Assembly: GCA_036376135.1 (NCBI GenBank)
Contig: DASVAW010000159.1
Coordinates: forward strand, 1 to 64,000
Length of the DNA: 64,000 nucleotides
DNA from: Candidatus Polarisedimenticolaceae bacterium
GTDB taxonomy: Bacteria > Acidobacteriota > Polarisedimenticolia > Polarisedimenticolales > DASRJG01
Direction: 5' to 3'
The translations under genes were made by a program, and so were the position numbers. Shown here piece after piece: positions 27,553-35,931 of the stretch (the first letter of the stretch is position 1; every line of letters starts with the position of its first letter). The notes under the pieces are model-generated. The model had not been told where the DNA came from, did no database searches, and saw only the letters and a program-made list of their open reading frames with translations.

Positions 27553-28008
27553 ATGGCGATCCAGCGCTGGGATCCGGTCCGGGATCTGGTTCAGCTCCAG
27601 GAGCGGTTCAACCGCCTGTTCGACGACGTGCTCGCGCGTTCGGGAGCGGTGCGCGAGGCGGAGTCGGCGGCGCGCACCGGCTGGAGGCCGTCGACCGACG
27701 TGTTCGAGGAGCCCGCGCGGTACGTCGTGCGCGTCGACCTCCCGGGCGTCCCTCCGTCGGACGTCGAGATCGAGGTCGAGGAGACCGCACTGCACGTCCG
27801 CGGGGAGCGCCGGATGGACCTCGGGGTCCCGCGCGACGCGTACCTGCGCTCCGAACGGCCGCAGGGAGGGTTCGGCGTCAGCCTGCAGATCCCGGCGTCG
27901 GTCGATCGTGCGAGGATCGAGGCGGCCCACCGGGACGGGGTCCTGGAGATCGTCCTTCCCAAGCGGAAGGACGAGGGGCCGGCGCGGGTGAAGGTCGACG
28001 TCAAGTGA
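27553..28008 (+). CDS. Hsp20-family small heat-shock protein
   Basis: The 151-aa protein opens with MAIQRWDPVRDLVQLQERFNRLFDD, typical of class A bacterial sHsps. An alpha-crystallin domain follows (about 50-140) with YVVRVDLPGV, ALHVRGERR and VLEIVLPKR; the IxI-like tail is weak. It holds unfolding proteins for later rescue by ClpB and DnaK. It sits 39 bases after clpB and just before grpE. Confidence 0.95.
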   Translation: MAIQRWDPVRDLVQLQERFNRLFDDVLARSGAVREAESAARTGWRPSTDVFEEPARYVVRVDLPGVPPSDVEIEVEETALHVRGERRMDLGVPRDAYLRSERPQGGFGVSLQIPASVDRARIEAAHRDGVLEIVLPKRKDEGPARVKVDVK

Positions 28009-28024
28009 TGCGGTGAAGGAAGGC

Positions 28025-28603
28025 ATGAACGACACCAACGAGAAGGACGAGCCGACGATCAAGGTCGAGGACCGGCGTTTCTGGGCCCGGGGCGAGACCG
28101 ACGAGCCCGAAACGCCTCCCGCGGCGAACCCCGAGCTCGAGGCCGCCCTCGCCCGCGCGGAGGCCGCCGAGAAGCGCCTGTACGACCTGAGCGCGGCGGT
28201 CACGCAGATGCGTCAGGAGCAGGAGGCGATGCGCCAGCGTGTCGAGCGCGACCTCGACCGGCGCGTCGCCGGCAAGTTCGGCGACGTCGTCGAGGGGGTC
28301 CTTCAGGCGCTCGACGACCTCGACCTCGCGATCGAGCACGCGAAGGGGAACCCCGCCGCGGAGGCCTTCGCGCACGGCGCCGCCATCGCGCGGGACCGGT
28401 TCGTCGCCGCCCTGCAGCGCGGCGGCGTCGAGCGTATGGACCTGGACGGCACGGAGTTCGACCCGAACGTCGCCGAGGCGCTCGCCGCCGAGCCGGTGGA
28501 GGACCCGTCGAAGCATCACACGGTCCTCCGGACGATGCGACCCGGGTACCGGCTCGGCGATCGGGTCCTGCGCGCGGCCCGCGTGATCGTGGGTCGCGCG
28601 TGA
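28025..28603 (+). CDS. grpE: GrpE nucleotide exchange factor
   Basis: The 192-aa protein has an acidic N-terminal tail, a long coiled-coil (about 40-90) and the C-terminal beta-domain with FDPNVAEALA, HTVLRTMRPGYRLGDRVLRAARV. GrpE releases ADP from DnaK. The ATG at 28025 has AAGGAAGG upstream. No dnaK or dnaJ is in the window, so grpE here travels with clpB and hsp20. Its stop overlaps the start of the UbiA gene (GTGA at 28600-28603). Confidence 0.93.
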   Translation: MNDTNEKDEPTIKVEDRRFWARGETDEPETPPAANPELEAALARAEAAEKRLYDLSAAVTQMRQEQEAMRQRVERDLDRRVAGKFGDVVEGVLQALDDLDLAIEHAKGNPAAEAFAHGAAIARDRFVAALQRGGVERMDLDGTEFDPNVAEALAAEPVEDPSKHHTVLRTMRPGYRLGDRVLRAARVIVGRA

Positions 28604-29598
28604 GTCGCTTCGGGCTTTACGTCCGCTTCACACGCCCGTTCACCCTGATGCCTCCGCTTCTGGGGGTGGTCTCCGGCGCGATCACCGCATGGGGATCGGC
28701 GTCGAACCCCCACGTCCTCGCGGGTCTCCCCCGCCAGTGGACCTGGAGCATCGTCTCGACGATCGTCCTCGGCTCGTTGTGCGCCGCGCTCCTCAACGCC
28801 GCCTCGAACGTCATCAACCAGGTCTACGACCTCGAGAACGACCGAATCAACAAGCCCGAGCGGCCGCTTTGCACCGGGGAGATCTCCGTGCGCGCGGCGT
28901 GGTGGTACTCGGTCGCGCTCTACGTCGTCGCCGTGCTCCCGACGTGGCTCGTCGTGATCTGGCCCGCGCGGACGCTCGCCGAGAAGGCGGCCGCCGAGCT
29001 CCATCTGCACCAGTGTTTCTTCATCTACATCGCCGGGATGATCTTCACGTTCATCTACAGCGCGCCGGCGTGGGGTCGGACGAAGGCGAACGCGTTCCTC
29101 GCGAACCTCACGATCGCGATCCCGCGCGGTTGCCTGCTGAAGGTCGCCGGCTGGTCGATGGTCGCGTCGGTCTTCCACGTCGAGCCGTGGTTCATCGGGA
29201 CGATCTTCTTCCTCTTCCTGATCGGCGCCGCGACGACCAAGGACTTCTCGGACATGAAGGGGGACGAGGCGGCCGGCTGCCGGACCCTTCCCATCCGCTA
29301 CGGCGTGCGGAACGCGGCCCGGATGATCGCGCCGTTCTTCGTCTTCCCGTGGCTGCTGATCCCGATCGGGGCGTTCGTGCCCGATCCGTTCTGGCCCGAC
29401 CACACGATCCTGACGGGAAACAAGGGGATGCTCGTGGCCCTGGGCGCGCTCCTGTCGGTCTGGGGGGCCTACACCGTCTACCTGATCCTGAAGAACCCGG
29501 ACGACCTGGCCACGACCGAGAACCACCCGTCGTGGACGCACATGTACCTGATGATGATGGCGGCGCAGGTCGGGTTCGCCCTGGCGTACCTCGTCTAA
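28600..29598 (+). CDS. UbiA-family prenyltransferase
   Basis: The 332-aa membrane protein has about eight helices and the two Asp-rich motifs of the UbiA superfamily: NQVYDLENDRINKPERPL (about 70-87) and DFSDMKGDEAAGC (about 214-226). These bind Mg-diphosphate, and the enzyme moves an isoprenyl group onto an acceptor ring or lipid in the membrane. The spacing and KPERPL text resemble the chlorophyll/bacteriochlorophyll synthase and DGGGP synthase branches more than UbiA or CyoE, so the acceptor is open. It is coupled to grpE by a four-base overlap and convergent with a fused isoprenol kinase. Confidence 0.85.
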   Translation: MSRFGLYVRFTRPFTLMPPLLGVVSGAITAWGSASNPHVLAGLPRQWTWSIVSTIVLGSLCAALLNAASNVINQVYDLENDRINKPERPLCTGEISVRAAWWYSVALYVVAVLPTWLVVIWPARTLAEKAAAELHLHQCFFIYIAGMIFTFIYSAPAWGRTKANAFLANLTIAIPRGCLLKVAGWSMVASVFHVEPWFIGTIFFLFLIGAATTKDFSDMKGDEAAGCRTLPIRYGVRNAARMIAPFFVFPWLLIPIGAFVPDPFWPDHTILTGNKGMLVALGALLSVWGAYTVYLILKNPDDLATTENHPSWTHMYLMMMAAQVGFALAYLV

Positions 29599-31001
29599 CC
29601 GGCCAGCCCCGCCAGCGCCAGCGCCACGAGACCGCCGACCACGGTGTTGGTGAAGTTGACGATCTCGTTGTCGATCAACTTGACCTTCTCGAAGGTGGCG
29701 CCGAGGAACGACTCGAGCGTCGTGCCCACGAACGCCGCCACCGCGACGATCCCGACCCCGGGCCCGTCGATGAGCCCGGTCGCCCACGCGACCGCTCCCA
29801 CGACGAGCGAGCCGGCGATGCCGGCGAGCGTCCCCTCGAGCGAGACGGCGCCGTCGGTCCCCGCCTTCACCCGCTCGAGGGTCGTCACGAGGAAATGCCG
29901 CTTCCCGTACGCCTGCCCGATCTCGGAGGCGACGGTGTCCGAGGCCTTCGTCGCGAAGGCGGCGACGAGGGCGAGGAGGAATCCCTCGGGCCGGCCCGTC
30001 GCGACGGCGAGGAACGCGAACGCGAGACCCGCCGTCGTGTTCGCGAGGGCGTGTTTGGCGCTGCGCCGGCCGCCTTTCTCCTGGGCAATCCCGAGCGCCG
30101 CTTTCCTGGCGTAGCCGAGCTTCGTGCAGGCGGTCCCGAGCACGAAGAACGTGAAGAGCATCAGGAAGCCGCGCCAGCCCGAGAAGCCGTAGAGGAGCGT
30201 GCCGAGCATCCACCCCACGATCGCTCCGGAGGTGCCGACCCCGCGCGCGGCGAAAGCCGCGACCGCGAGGACGGCGTTGACGCCGGCGCCGACGAGCAGG
30301 TCGCGCGACATCGTGGGCCACGCGTCGACGAGGGCCTGCGGCTCGACGAAGGTCGCGGCCAGAAGCGTCGCCCCGCCCACGACGGGGACCAGGATGTTGT
30401 CGTCGATCCCGGTGCGCAGCGACTCCGCGACCCCCGCCGCGAGCGCCGCGGCGAAACACCCGCCCAGCAGCAGGATCGGATCCCAGTGCGGCTGCGCCGC
30501 GTCGAGGAACGACGCGCCGATCCACGTGACGGGCCGGCCGGCGGCGCCGTCGAGGGCGCCGTGCTGGACCCATCGCAGAAGCCACGCCGAGGTCGCGCCG
30601 CCCCAGAGAACGAAGGCGACGAACCCCGCCCAGGACTTGCCGGGGTTCCAGGGCAGTTTCGGCCCTCGCAGGATCGTCCCGGCGACCGCCGCCATCCCGT
30701 CGCCGAAGGCGATGAGCGCCCAGACGGCGGCGGCGAGCTCGAGCCTGTCGCGGAACACGACGAGCAACGCGAGCACGGCGGCGGGGTACAGGGCGATGCC
30801 GAGGGAGTACCCGCGGTCGCGCTCTCCCTCGCGCAGGAGCGCGCGTTTCGTCAGGCGATGGAGCAGGAACAGGTTGAACGTCAGCGCGACGAGCGCGCAG
30901 AGCATCGCCTGACCGGGCGTGAGCCAGCGCAGCAGCAGGGCGAAGCCGCCCATCGCGACGTGAACGGCCTTGCGGACGAGCTCCGTCCTCGATCCCGACA
31001 C
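29595..31001 (-). CDS. Fused isoprenol kinase / isoprenyl-phosphate kinase (VTE5-VTE6-like)
   Basis: The 468-aa membrane protein has two parts. The N-terminal half (1-200) is a CDP-diacylglycerol/dolichol/phytol-kinase-like membrane domain with RKAVHVAMGG at the start, FGDGMAAVAG (about 98) and PWNPGKSWAG (about 117-126). The C-terminal half (about 225-468) is a DUF92 domain with GVGTSGAIVGWMLG, ATKASDTVASEIGQAYGK and the SLEGTLAG block. In plants, separate proteins of these families (VTE5 and VTE6) phosphorylate phytol twice to phytyl diphosphate. The fusion predicts a two-step salvage enzyme. The start is GTG at 30999-31001. It ends four bases into the convergent UbiA gene and follows the epimerase gene by 21 bases. 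Confidence 0.8.
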   Translation of the reverse strand: MSGSRTELVRKAVHVAMGGFALLLRWLTPGQAMLCALVALTFNLFLLHRLTKRALLREGERDRGYSLGIALYPAAVLALLVVFRDRLELAAAVWALIAFGDGMAAVAGTILRGPKLPWNPGKSWAGFVAFVLWGGATSAWLLRWVQHGALDGAAGRPVTWIGASFLDAAQPHWDPILLLGGCFAAALAAGVAESLRTGIDDNILVPVVGGATLLAATFVEPQALVDAWPTMSRDLLVGAGVNAVLAVAAFAARGVGTSGAIVGWMLGTLLYGFSGWRGFLMLFTFFVLGTACTKLGYARKAALGIAQEKGGRRSAKHALANTTAGLAFAFLAVATGRPEGFLLALVAAFATKASDTVASEIGQAYGKRHFLVTTLERVKAGTDGAVSLEGTLAGIAGSLVVGAVAWATGLIDGPGVGIVAVAAFVGTTLESFLGATFEKVKLIDNEIVNFTNTVVGGLVALALAGLAG

Positions 31002-31022
31002 CGCATCCCCCCGTCCGGCGCG

Positions 31023-32018
31023 TCAGCTCCGCGGAAGCGCCCCGGTCTCGCGCAGCCACGCCACCGTGCGCGCCACGCCGTCCTCGAGCGGGCGCGCAAC
31101 ATACCCCAGCTCCCGGATCGCGCGCTCCGAACGGTACGCCCATTCGTGGCGGTAGATCTCGACTTCGCGCTCGGTGAGCTGCGGCTGGATTCCGAACCAC
31201 GTCGCGCCGAGGCGCTGGAGCCTTCCGATCCCCGACGCCACGCCGTAGGGAATCTTGACCCTGGGGGGAGCGATCCCCGTCTCCCGGGCGAAGAGCGCGA
31301 ACAGGTCGTTGAGCGTCCGGTTGTCGCCGCCCAGGACGTACGCCGACCCGGCGGCGGCTCGCTCGGTCGCCGCGACCACCCCGTGGGCGACGTCCTCGAC
31401 GAACGCGAAGCACCAGCGACGATCGCCGGGGCCGAGCATCCCCGGGAGCTTCCCGCGCGCGTGCTGCAGGAGCGTGGCGACGACGTGGTTCCCCTCGGTC
31501 AGCGCCCCGGGGCCGTAGATCACGCCGGGATAGAGCCGGACGACGGGAAGCCCCGCCCCCGCCGCTTCGCGGGCGAGCCGGTCCGCGGCGAGCTTGGTGC
31601 GCTCGTAGTCGTTGAAAGGGCCGAGCGCGGGGCGGGGCGTGTCCTCGTCGAACTCGGTCCCGTCCGTGGGCCCGAGGGCGAAGAACGACGACACGTAGAC
31701 GAGCTTCGCCCCGGTGGCCCGCGACGCGTCGAGGGCGCTCGAGAACCCTCCGACGTTCACGCGATCGAACTGCGACGCATCCCGCACCCAGACCTTGACC
31801 AGCGCCGCGGCGTGCACGATCGCGTCGCACCCGTCCGCGGCCTTCCGGAACGCGGCGGCATCGGTCGCGTCGCCGACGGCGGTCTCCGCCTCCGACGGTC
31901 GCGACGTCCAGCGCGACGGCTCGCGCACGAATCCACGCACCCGGTGCCCGGACGCCGCGAGCGCGGTCGCGACGCGCCCTCCCAGAAAGCCGGTGACCCC
32001 CGAAACCAGGATTCTCAC
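31023..32018 (-). CDS. NAD-dependent epimerase/dehydratase, HpnA-like
   Basis: The 331-aa protein is an extended short-chain dehydrogenase: nucleotide-binding SGVTGFLGGRVA at residues 6-17, the YxxxK pair in NDYERTKLAADRLA (about 146-159) and VRLYPGVIYGPG. It most resembles dihydroflavonol reductase-like and hopanoid-associated (HpnA) sugar epimerases, but the substrate is not fixed by sequence. The GTG start overlaps the lptD stop by four bases, so it is part of the lptD operon. The long frame upstream is a shadow. Confidence 0.88.
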   Translation of the reverse strand: MRILVSGVTGFLGGRVATALAASGHRVRGFVREPSRWTSRPSEAETAVGDATDAAAFRKAADGCDAIVHAAALVKVWVRDASQFDRVNVGGFSSALDASRATGAKLVYVSSFFALGPTDGTEFDEDTPRPALGPFNDYERTKLAADRLAREAAGAGLPVVRLYPGVIYGPGALTEGNHVVATLLQHARGKLPGMLGPGDRRWCFAFVEDVAHGVVAATERAAAGSAYVLGGDNRTLNDLFALFARETGIAPPRVKIPYGVASGIGRLQRLGATWFGIQPQLTEREVEIYRHEWAYRSERAIRELGYVARPLEDGVARTVAWLRETGALPRS

Positions 32019-34393
32019 TGTTGCGTCCCCCGCCAGTCGATCAGCTTGCCGATGCCGCGCAGGTCGATCGTGAAACGGAAATCGCGTCGCTCCGCACCCG
32101 TGAAGTCGCGCTTCAGGTACTCGGCCAGGAAGCCGCAGCACTGCAGGTAGTACTCGAGGCGCCACACCTGCTCGGGGATCTTCGTCTCCCCGGCTGGAGC
32201 GTCCGGGTTGAAGGTCCCCTCCACGTCGAATCGCACGCGGCCGTCCCAGAGCGTCGCCCCGGTCGCCAGGCGCATCTGCGTCGAATCGGCGGCACCCACC
32301 GCGAGGCCGGGGGTGCTCGTCAGCGTGAACGAACCCCGGAACGCGTCGCTCCGGTACGCGCCGGACAAGGAGAGGCTCCGGAGGCGGTCGTAGAGGATGT
32401 CGTACGAGGTGCGAAGGTCGAGACTCACGTTGGGGAGCGGGTTCAGCCGGCCGCTGAGCGCAACCGGCGAGCGACGCGACACCGACTCGTTGGAGCCGTC
32501 GCGATCGAGGTCGGCGAAGCTCAGGTCGTTGAGGAACGACCGGGTTTGCGAGATCTCCACGCTGGCGATCTCGACCGGCTCCTGCGGCGGCGGAGGCTCG
32601 GTCGCCGGCTGGAGCGCCTGCGCGGATTCGGAGGGGGGCGCGGCGGTATCGCTGGCCTCCCGCACGGGGCCCCCGGAGACGTCCGGAACGAGGATGCGCT
32701 CGCCTTCGTCCACCGGGGCCGGCGGACGGGAGCGGGGGCGCTGCGCGAACAGGCGCGAGCGCACGCCGTAGCTCACCTGGTCCAACGCCCCGATGAGACG
32801 ATCGACCTCGTCGTAGACGAGGATCTCGGCGGAGCGATCGAAGGTCTCCTGGTGCGCGTACGTGACCCGCGGCTCGATGGTGTGTTTGTAGCGTTTGGAG
32901 AACTTCCCGCCCGGCTTTTCGATGATGCGGAACAGCTTCGGCCCGACGAGCTCGATGCCGCCCCCCGCGACGAATCGCGACAGGCCGGTGTCGAGGACCT
33001 CGATCGGATCGTCGGCGTCGGTCGGCGGCGTCTGGCTCTGCGTCCAGTGCGTCATGCGGATGTTGACGCTCGGGTTGATGTCGAGCCAGGGAAAAGGCGA
33101 GAAAGGGGCCGAGAGGGTCGGGAACAGGTCGCCGCGACGGTAGTCGGCGTCGATCCGGTCCGATCGCTGCTGGATGCTCGCGACCGAGGCCTCGTAGGTG
33201 AAATAGAGCGGCGTCCGCCCGAGCCTTCGGCTCCTGCCGCGCCATTCGATCTCCGGGAACGTCTGCTGGACCTTGCTCGTCTCGACGCAGACGACCCCGT
33301 CGCACTCCTGGAACAGCTGCTCGCGGCGCAGCTCGCGCACGTTGATGCTGGTCCACGCGCCGTTGCGGGAGAACTCCAGGCGCCCCAGGATCGTCGGCGA
33401 CGACACGAGGTTGATCGAGCTCTCGTAGTCGTTGTAGAAGTCGAAGTCGCTGATCTGGTTGACGTCCGCGACCATGCGGAAGCCGTTGAGGAAGGTCTGC
33501 GTCTGCTGGTAGCTCCACTTCCACCGCGCCTCGCCGGAGACCTGGTCGTCGATGTAGAACCCGGCGACGTCGAGGTCCCCGGAGGGGTTCGGCTTCGCGC
33601 GGAACCTCCCGCCCCCTCCGAACCCGGCCCGGGTGTAGTACTCGCCCGTGAGCGTCAGGTCGGCGCTGTCGCCCAACGGGATGAACAGCGACTGGCGGTA
33701 GACGTTTCCCCGATTGAGCGTCGATCCGAAGTCCGGGAACAGCAACCCCGCGGCGCGATCGCTCTTCACGGGCCAGAGGAAATACGGGAGGTAGACGAGC
33801 GGGAGTTGCTTGGCGCGGAACCGGACGTTGCGCATCCGCGCGTAGCGCTCGAGCCGGACGTCGGCGTGGGAGATCGCGATCGACCAGTAGGGGGTCGGCT
33901 GCGTGCAGGTCGAGATCACCGCCGTCTCGAGCAGGACGCGGTCTTCCCCTTTCTTGGTCACCCGGCGCGCGGTGAAGAAGAACTCGGCGCGCCCGGCGTT
34001 CGACTCGGGAACGAACTGGCCGCTCGCGTCGTCGATCGTGCCGTCTCCGGACTCGAGGTCGTAGTCGAGGCGGGCGCCGGCGATCCGGTTGCGCTGCCAC
34101 ACCACGAGGACGTTCCCCTCGCCGACCGCGTTCTTCCCCGCGACGCGGATGCGATCGGCCTGGACCCGCGTTCCGTTCTCCTTCACGGTGATCGTGACGT
34201 CCCCTTCGGCCTCGTAGCTCCGGTCGGCGCTTTCCCGGATCGAGCGCGCGCAGAGGTCGACCCCTCCTTCGAGGGTGACCCGGGCGAACGCCGCGGGACA
34301 CGCAGGTTCGAGCGCCGTGGCCTGCGCCCGCACGACGTCGGCCGCGGCGAGGACCGCGCCGAGCGCCAGGACCAGCCGGAGCGCCCGGGCCAT
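32015..34393 (-). CDS. lptD: LptD outer-membrane LPS assembly protein
   Basis: The 792-aa protein has a signal peptide (MARALRLVLALGAVLAAADVVRA), then an OstA/jellyroll domain (about 55-130) with YEAEGDVTITV, ADRIRVAGKNAVGEGNV and LDYDLESGDGTI. A long beta-barrel follows that includes LPYFLWPVKSDRAAGLLFPDFG, the LptD hallmark. It inserts lipopolysaccharide into the outer leaflet with LptE. A proline-rich low-complexity insert (about 547-608) interrupts the barrel, probably as a long loop. It ends with WRGTQQ rather than an aromatic residue. The start and the GNAT stop overlap as TGATG. Confidence 0.93.
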   Translation of the reverse strand: MARALRLVLALGAVLAAADVVRAQATALEPACPAAFARVTLEGGVDLCARSIRESADRSYEAEGDVTITVKENGTRVQADRIRVAGKNAVGEGNVLVVWQRNRIAGARLDYDLESGDGTIDDASGQFVPESNAGRAEFFFTARRVTKKGEDRVLLETAVISTCTQPTPYWSIAISHADVRLERYARMRNVRFRAKQLPLVYLPYFLWPVKSDRAAGLLFPDFGSTLNRGNVYRQSLFIPLGDSADLTLTGEYYTRAGFGGGGRFRAKPNPSGDLDVAGFYIDDQVSGEARWKWSYQQTQTFLNGFRMVADVNQISDFDFYNDYESSINLVSSPTILGRLEFSRNGAWTSINVRELRREQLFQECDGVVCVETSKVQQTFPEIEWRGRSRRLGRTPLYFTYEASVASIQQRSDRIDADYRRGDLFPTLSAPFSPFPWLDINPSVNIRMTHWTQSQTPPTDADDPIEVLDTGLSRFVAGGGIELVGPKLFRIIEKPGGKFSKRYKHTIEPRVTYAHQETFDRSAEILVYDEVDRLIGALDQVSYGVRSRLFAQRPRSRPPAPVDEGERILVPDVSGGPVREASDTAAPPSESAQALQPATEPPPPQEPVEIASVEISQTRSFLNDLSFADLDRDGSNESVSRRSPVALSGRLNPLPNVSLDLRTSYDILYDRLRSLSLSGAYRSDAFRGSFTLTSTPGLAVGAADSTQMRLATGATLWDGRVRFDVEGTFNPDAPAGETKIPEQVWRLEYYLQCCGFLAEYLKRDFTGAERRDFRFTIDLRGIGKLIDWRGTQQ

Positions 34394-35370
34394 CAGAACT
34401 GGTCCAGATACGGGAGGAACGCGGCCTCGGCATCGAGCAGGTCCGCGGTCGGGGAGGTCGCGTCCAGCGCCCGGAGCATCGGGACGGCGCGCATCCTCGC
34501 GACCTGGCGCAGCCCCCATTCGGGAACGAGGGCCGCCTGGGAGCGGGGGATCCAGCCGAAGACCCTGCGCAGCCCGCGCGCGCGCGCTTCGGCCGCGGCA
34601 ACGCGCAGCAGCTGGGCGAGGGTGTCCGGATCCGCGTCCACCGCACCCGCCTCCCGGAGTTCCCACTCCCCCTCGCCCTCGACGGCCACGACGTACCCCG
34701 CGAAACGTCCGTCCCGTGTCGCCACGCGGTACCGGCGGCTGAGGTCCGAACCGTCGAACCGCGCGAAGTACGAGCGCGCGCGTTCCAGCAGGAACCGCCA
34801 GTGCGCGAGATCGCGCAGGACCGCGATCGGCCGCGTGGCGCACCACGCGTCGTGCGCCTCCGCCACTGCGGGAAGGTCCTCCGGCAGCATGGGCCTGAGC
34901 GACCAGCCGACCAGTCCCCTCGGGGCGCGGGCGAGGGTGCCGTGCGCCTCCTCGGCGGGGAGCTCCCGGAAACCGAGCGAGGCGTAATAGCCGGTTCCGA
35001 TGTCCGAGAAGAGCATCGCCGGTCCGTCGCCCGCGGCGGCGGCCTCCTCGAGGACACGCATCAGCATCGCGGCCGCGTGCCCCCGGCGGCGACGCGCCCG
35101 GGGGGTGAAGACGGCACCGATCGCACAGGCCCGACGGGTCCGCCCCCGCAGGCGCACGCGCGGGCGGTACAACTTCATGCTCGACAGGATGGGACCGTCC
35201 CCTTCCGTCCAGACGAGGAACCGGAGGTGGTCCCGGCCCCAAGCGGTGCGCCGCAGGTCCTCCCAAAGGCCGTGATAACCGGTGAAGTCGAGACCCGCGC
35301 CCCACAGCGCGTGCGACTCTTCATAGACGGCTTCGATCTGGTCGGAGCGGGCGACGTTGAGGGTCGGCAC
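34393..35370 (-). CDS. Tandem GNAT acetyltransferase
   Basis: The 325-aa protein holds two GNAT-like halves. The first (about 1-140) has the acetyl-CoA loop AIGAVFTPRARRRRGHAAAM and GYYASLGF. The second (about 155-320) begins LRPMLPEDLPAVAEAH and has a weaker A-motif. This arrangement resembles Eis-type or other duplicated GNAT enzymes, but the acceptor is unknown. It lies between a CxxC miniprotein and lptD, overlapping the latter by one base. Confidence 0.82.
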   Translation of the reverse strand: MPTLNVARSDQIEAVYEESHALWGAGLDFTGYHGLWEDLRRTAWGRDHLRFLVWTEGDGPILSSMKLYRPRVRLRGRTRRACAIGAVFTPRARRRRGHAAAMLMRVLEEAAAAGDGPAMLFSDIGTGYYASLGFRELPAEEAHGTLARAPRGLVGWSLRPMLPEDLPAVAEAHDAWCATRPIAVLRDLAHWRFLLERARSYFARFDGSDLSRRYRVATRDGRFAGYVVAVEGEGEWELREAGAVDADPDTLAQLLRVAAAEARARGLRRVFGWIPRSQAALVPEWGLRQVARMRAVPMLRALDATSPTADLLDAEAAFLPYLDQF

Positions 35371-35379
35371 CCGCCTAGT

Positions 35380-35619
35380 TTACTCGGCGCCCTCGCGGGG
35401 GCACCGGCAACGGGAAAGTCGCCGATTGCACGCGAAGCAGTAGCCGTGACGCTCGAAGTACTCGACCATCTCCTGCTGCCACGCGTCGAGGATCGACAGC
35501 CGGTCCAGGACGGTCAATTGTCCGGACACGCTGGTGTCGCCCAGCCAGCCGCGCATGTTCGACAGGGAATCGTGGTACGCCTGCCGGAGCCGGAAGATCT
35601 CGGGATCGAGTTCGATCAC
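35380..35619 (-). CDS. Small protein with C-terminal CxxC...CxC cluster
   Basis: A 79-aa product is given by the GTG at 35617-35619. It opens VIELDPEIFRLRQAYHDSLS, is helical throughout, and ends with HGYCFACNRRLSRCRCPREG, a CxxC-x5-CxC group likely to bind zinc or a similar metal. The frame stays open upstream to an ATG at 35694, so a 104-aa form is possible; no good ribosome site separates the two. It leads the run GNAT-lptD-epimerase-isoprenol kinase. Function unknown. Confidence 0.6.
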   Translation of the reverse strand: MIELDPEIFRLRQAYHDSLSNMRGWLGDTSVSGQLTVLDRLSILDAWQQEMVEYFERHGYCFACNRRLSRCRCPREGAE

Positions 35620-35700
35620 GGCGTCAATGTACCGAGAGGCGCGCCGCGGCTCCAGACATTTCGCGGACCCGTGCGGCCCCGGTGCAGCGGCCACGCCGAC

Positions 35701-35764
35701 TGTGGATTACCTGTGGAAACCGGCGCGAAACGGAAGATCCCCCCTGTGGACGGCCTGTGGATAC
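35701..35764 (+). repeat. Four TGTGGA boxes in helical phase (DnaA-box-like)
   Basis: TGTGGATTA (35701), TGTGGAAAC (35712), TGTGGACGG (35745) and TGTGGATAC (35756) are direct repeats whose starts differ by 11, 33 and 11 bases, all whole helical turns. They resemble DnaA boxes (TGTGGATAA in this orientation). A reverse copy TTTTCCACA is at 35868-35876. The 312-base gap 35620-35931 also holds a 12-base palindrome and the sigma-factor terminator but no gene. A compact AT-rich unwinding element is not evident, so a protein-binding array in the promoter of the 35619 operon is as likely as an origin. Confidence 0.6.
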
Positions 35765-35828
35765 GAAACCACGGCGAAGGCATCAACCCCTTATCTAGCA
35801 AGGGCTTGGAGGGGTGCTTGCGTTATGC

Positions 35829-35840
35829 ACATGCGCATGT
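35829..35840. promoter_or_regulatory. 12-bp perfect palindrome
   Basis: ACATGCGCATGT is a perfect palindrome between the TGTGGA array and the sigma-factor terminator. It could be an operator. No protein is assigned. Confidence 0.35.
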
Positions 35841-35875
35841 CGCGGCCGCCGAACGGGGCCCAGGACGTTTTCCAC

Positions 35876-35907
35876 AACAAAAAGGCCGGGGCGTGAGCCC
35901 CGGCCTT
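35876..35907 (-). terminator. Rho-independent terminator of the sigma-factor gene
   Basis: On the minus strand AAGGCCGGGG (paired positions 35898-35907 and 35882-35891) forms a 10-bp GC-rich stem with a small loop. The stem is followed by TTTTTGTTGT. It lies 24 bases past the sigma-factor stop. Confidence 0.85.
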
Positions 35908-35931
35908 CGTTGCAGTCGATGGGTCGTGGGG

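Noticed and set aside
32019-35057. Long upstream extension of the epimerase frame
   Set aside because: It is an alternate frame of lptD and GNAT; the SDR nucleotide fold starts at 32018.
35620-35931. Replication origin (oriC)
   Set aside because: DnaA-box-like repeats are present, but no dnaA, no clear AT-rich unwinding element and no skew data; kept only as a finding.
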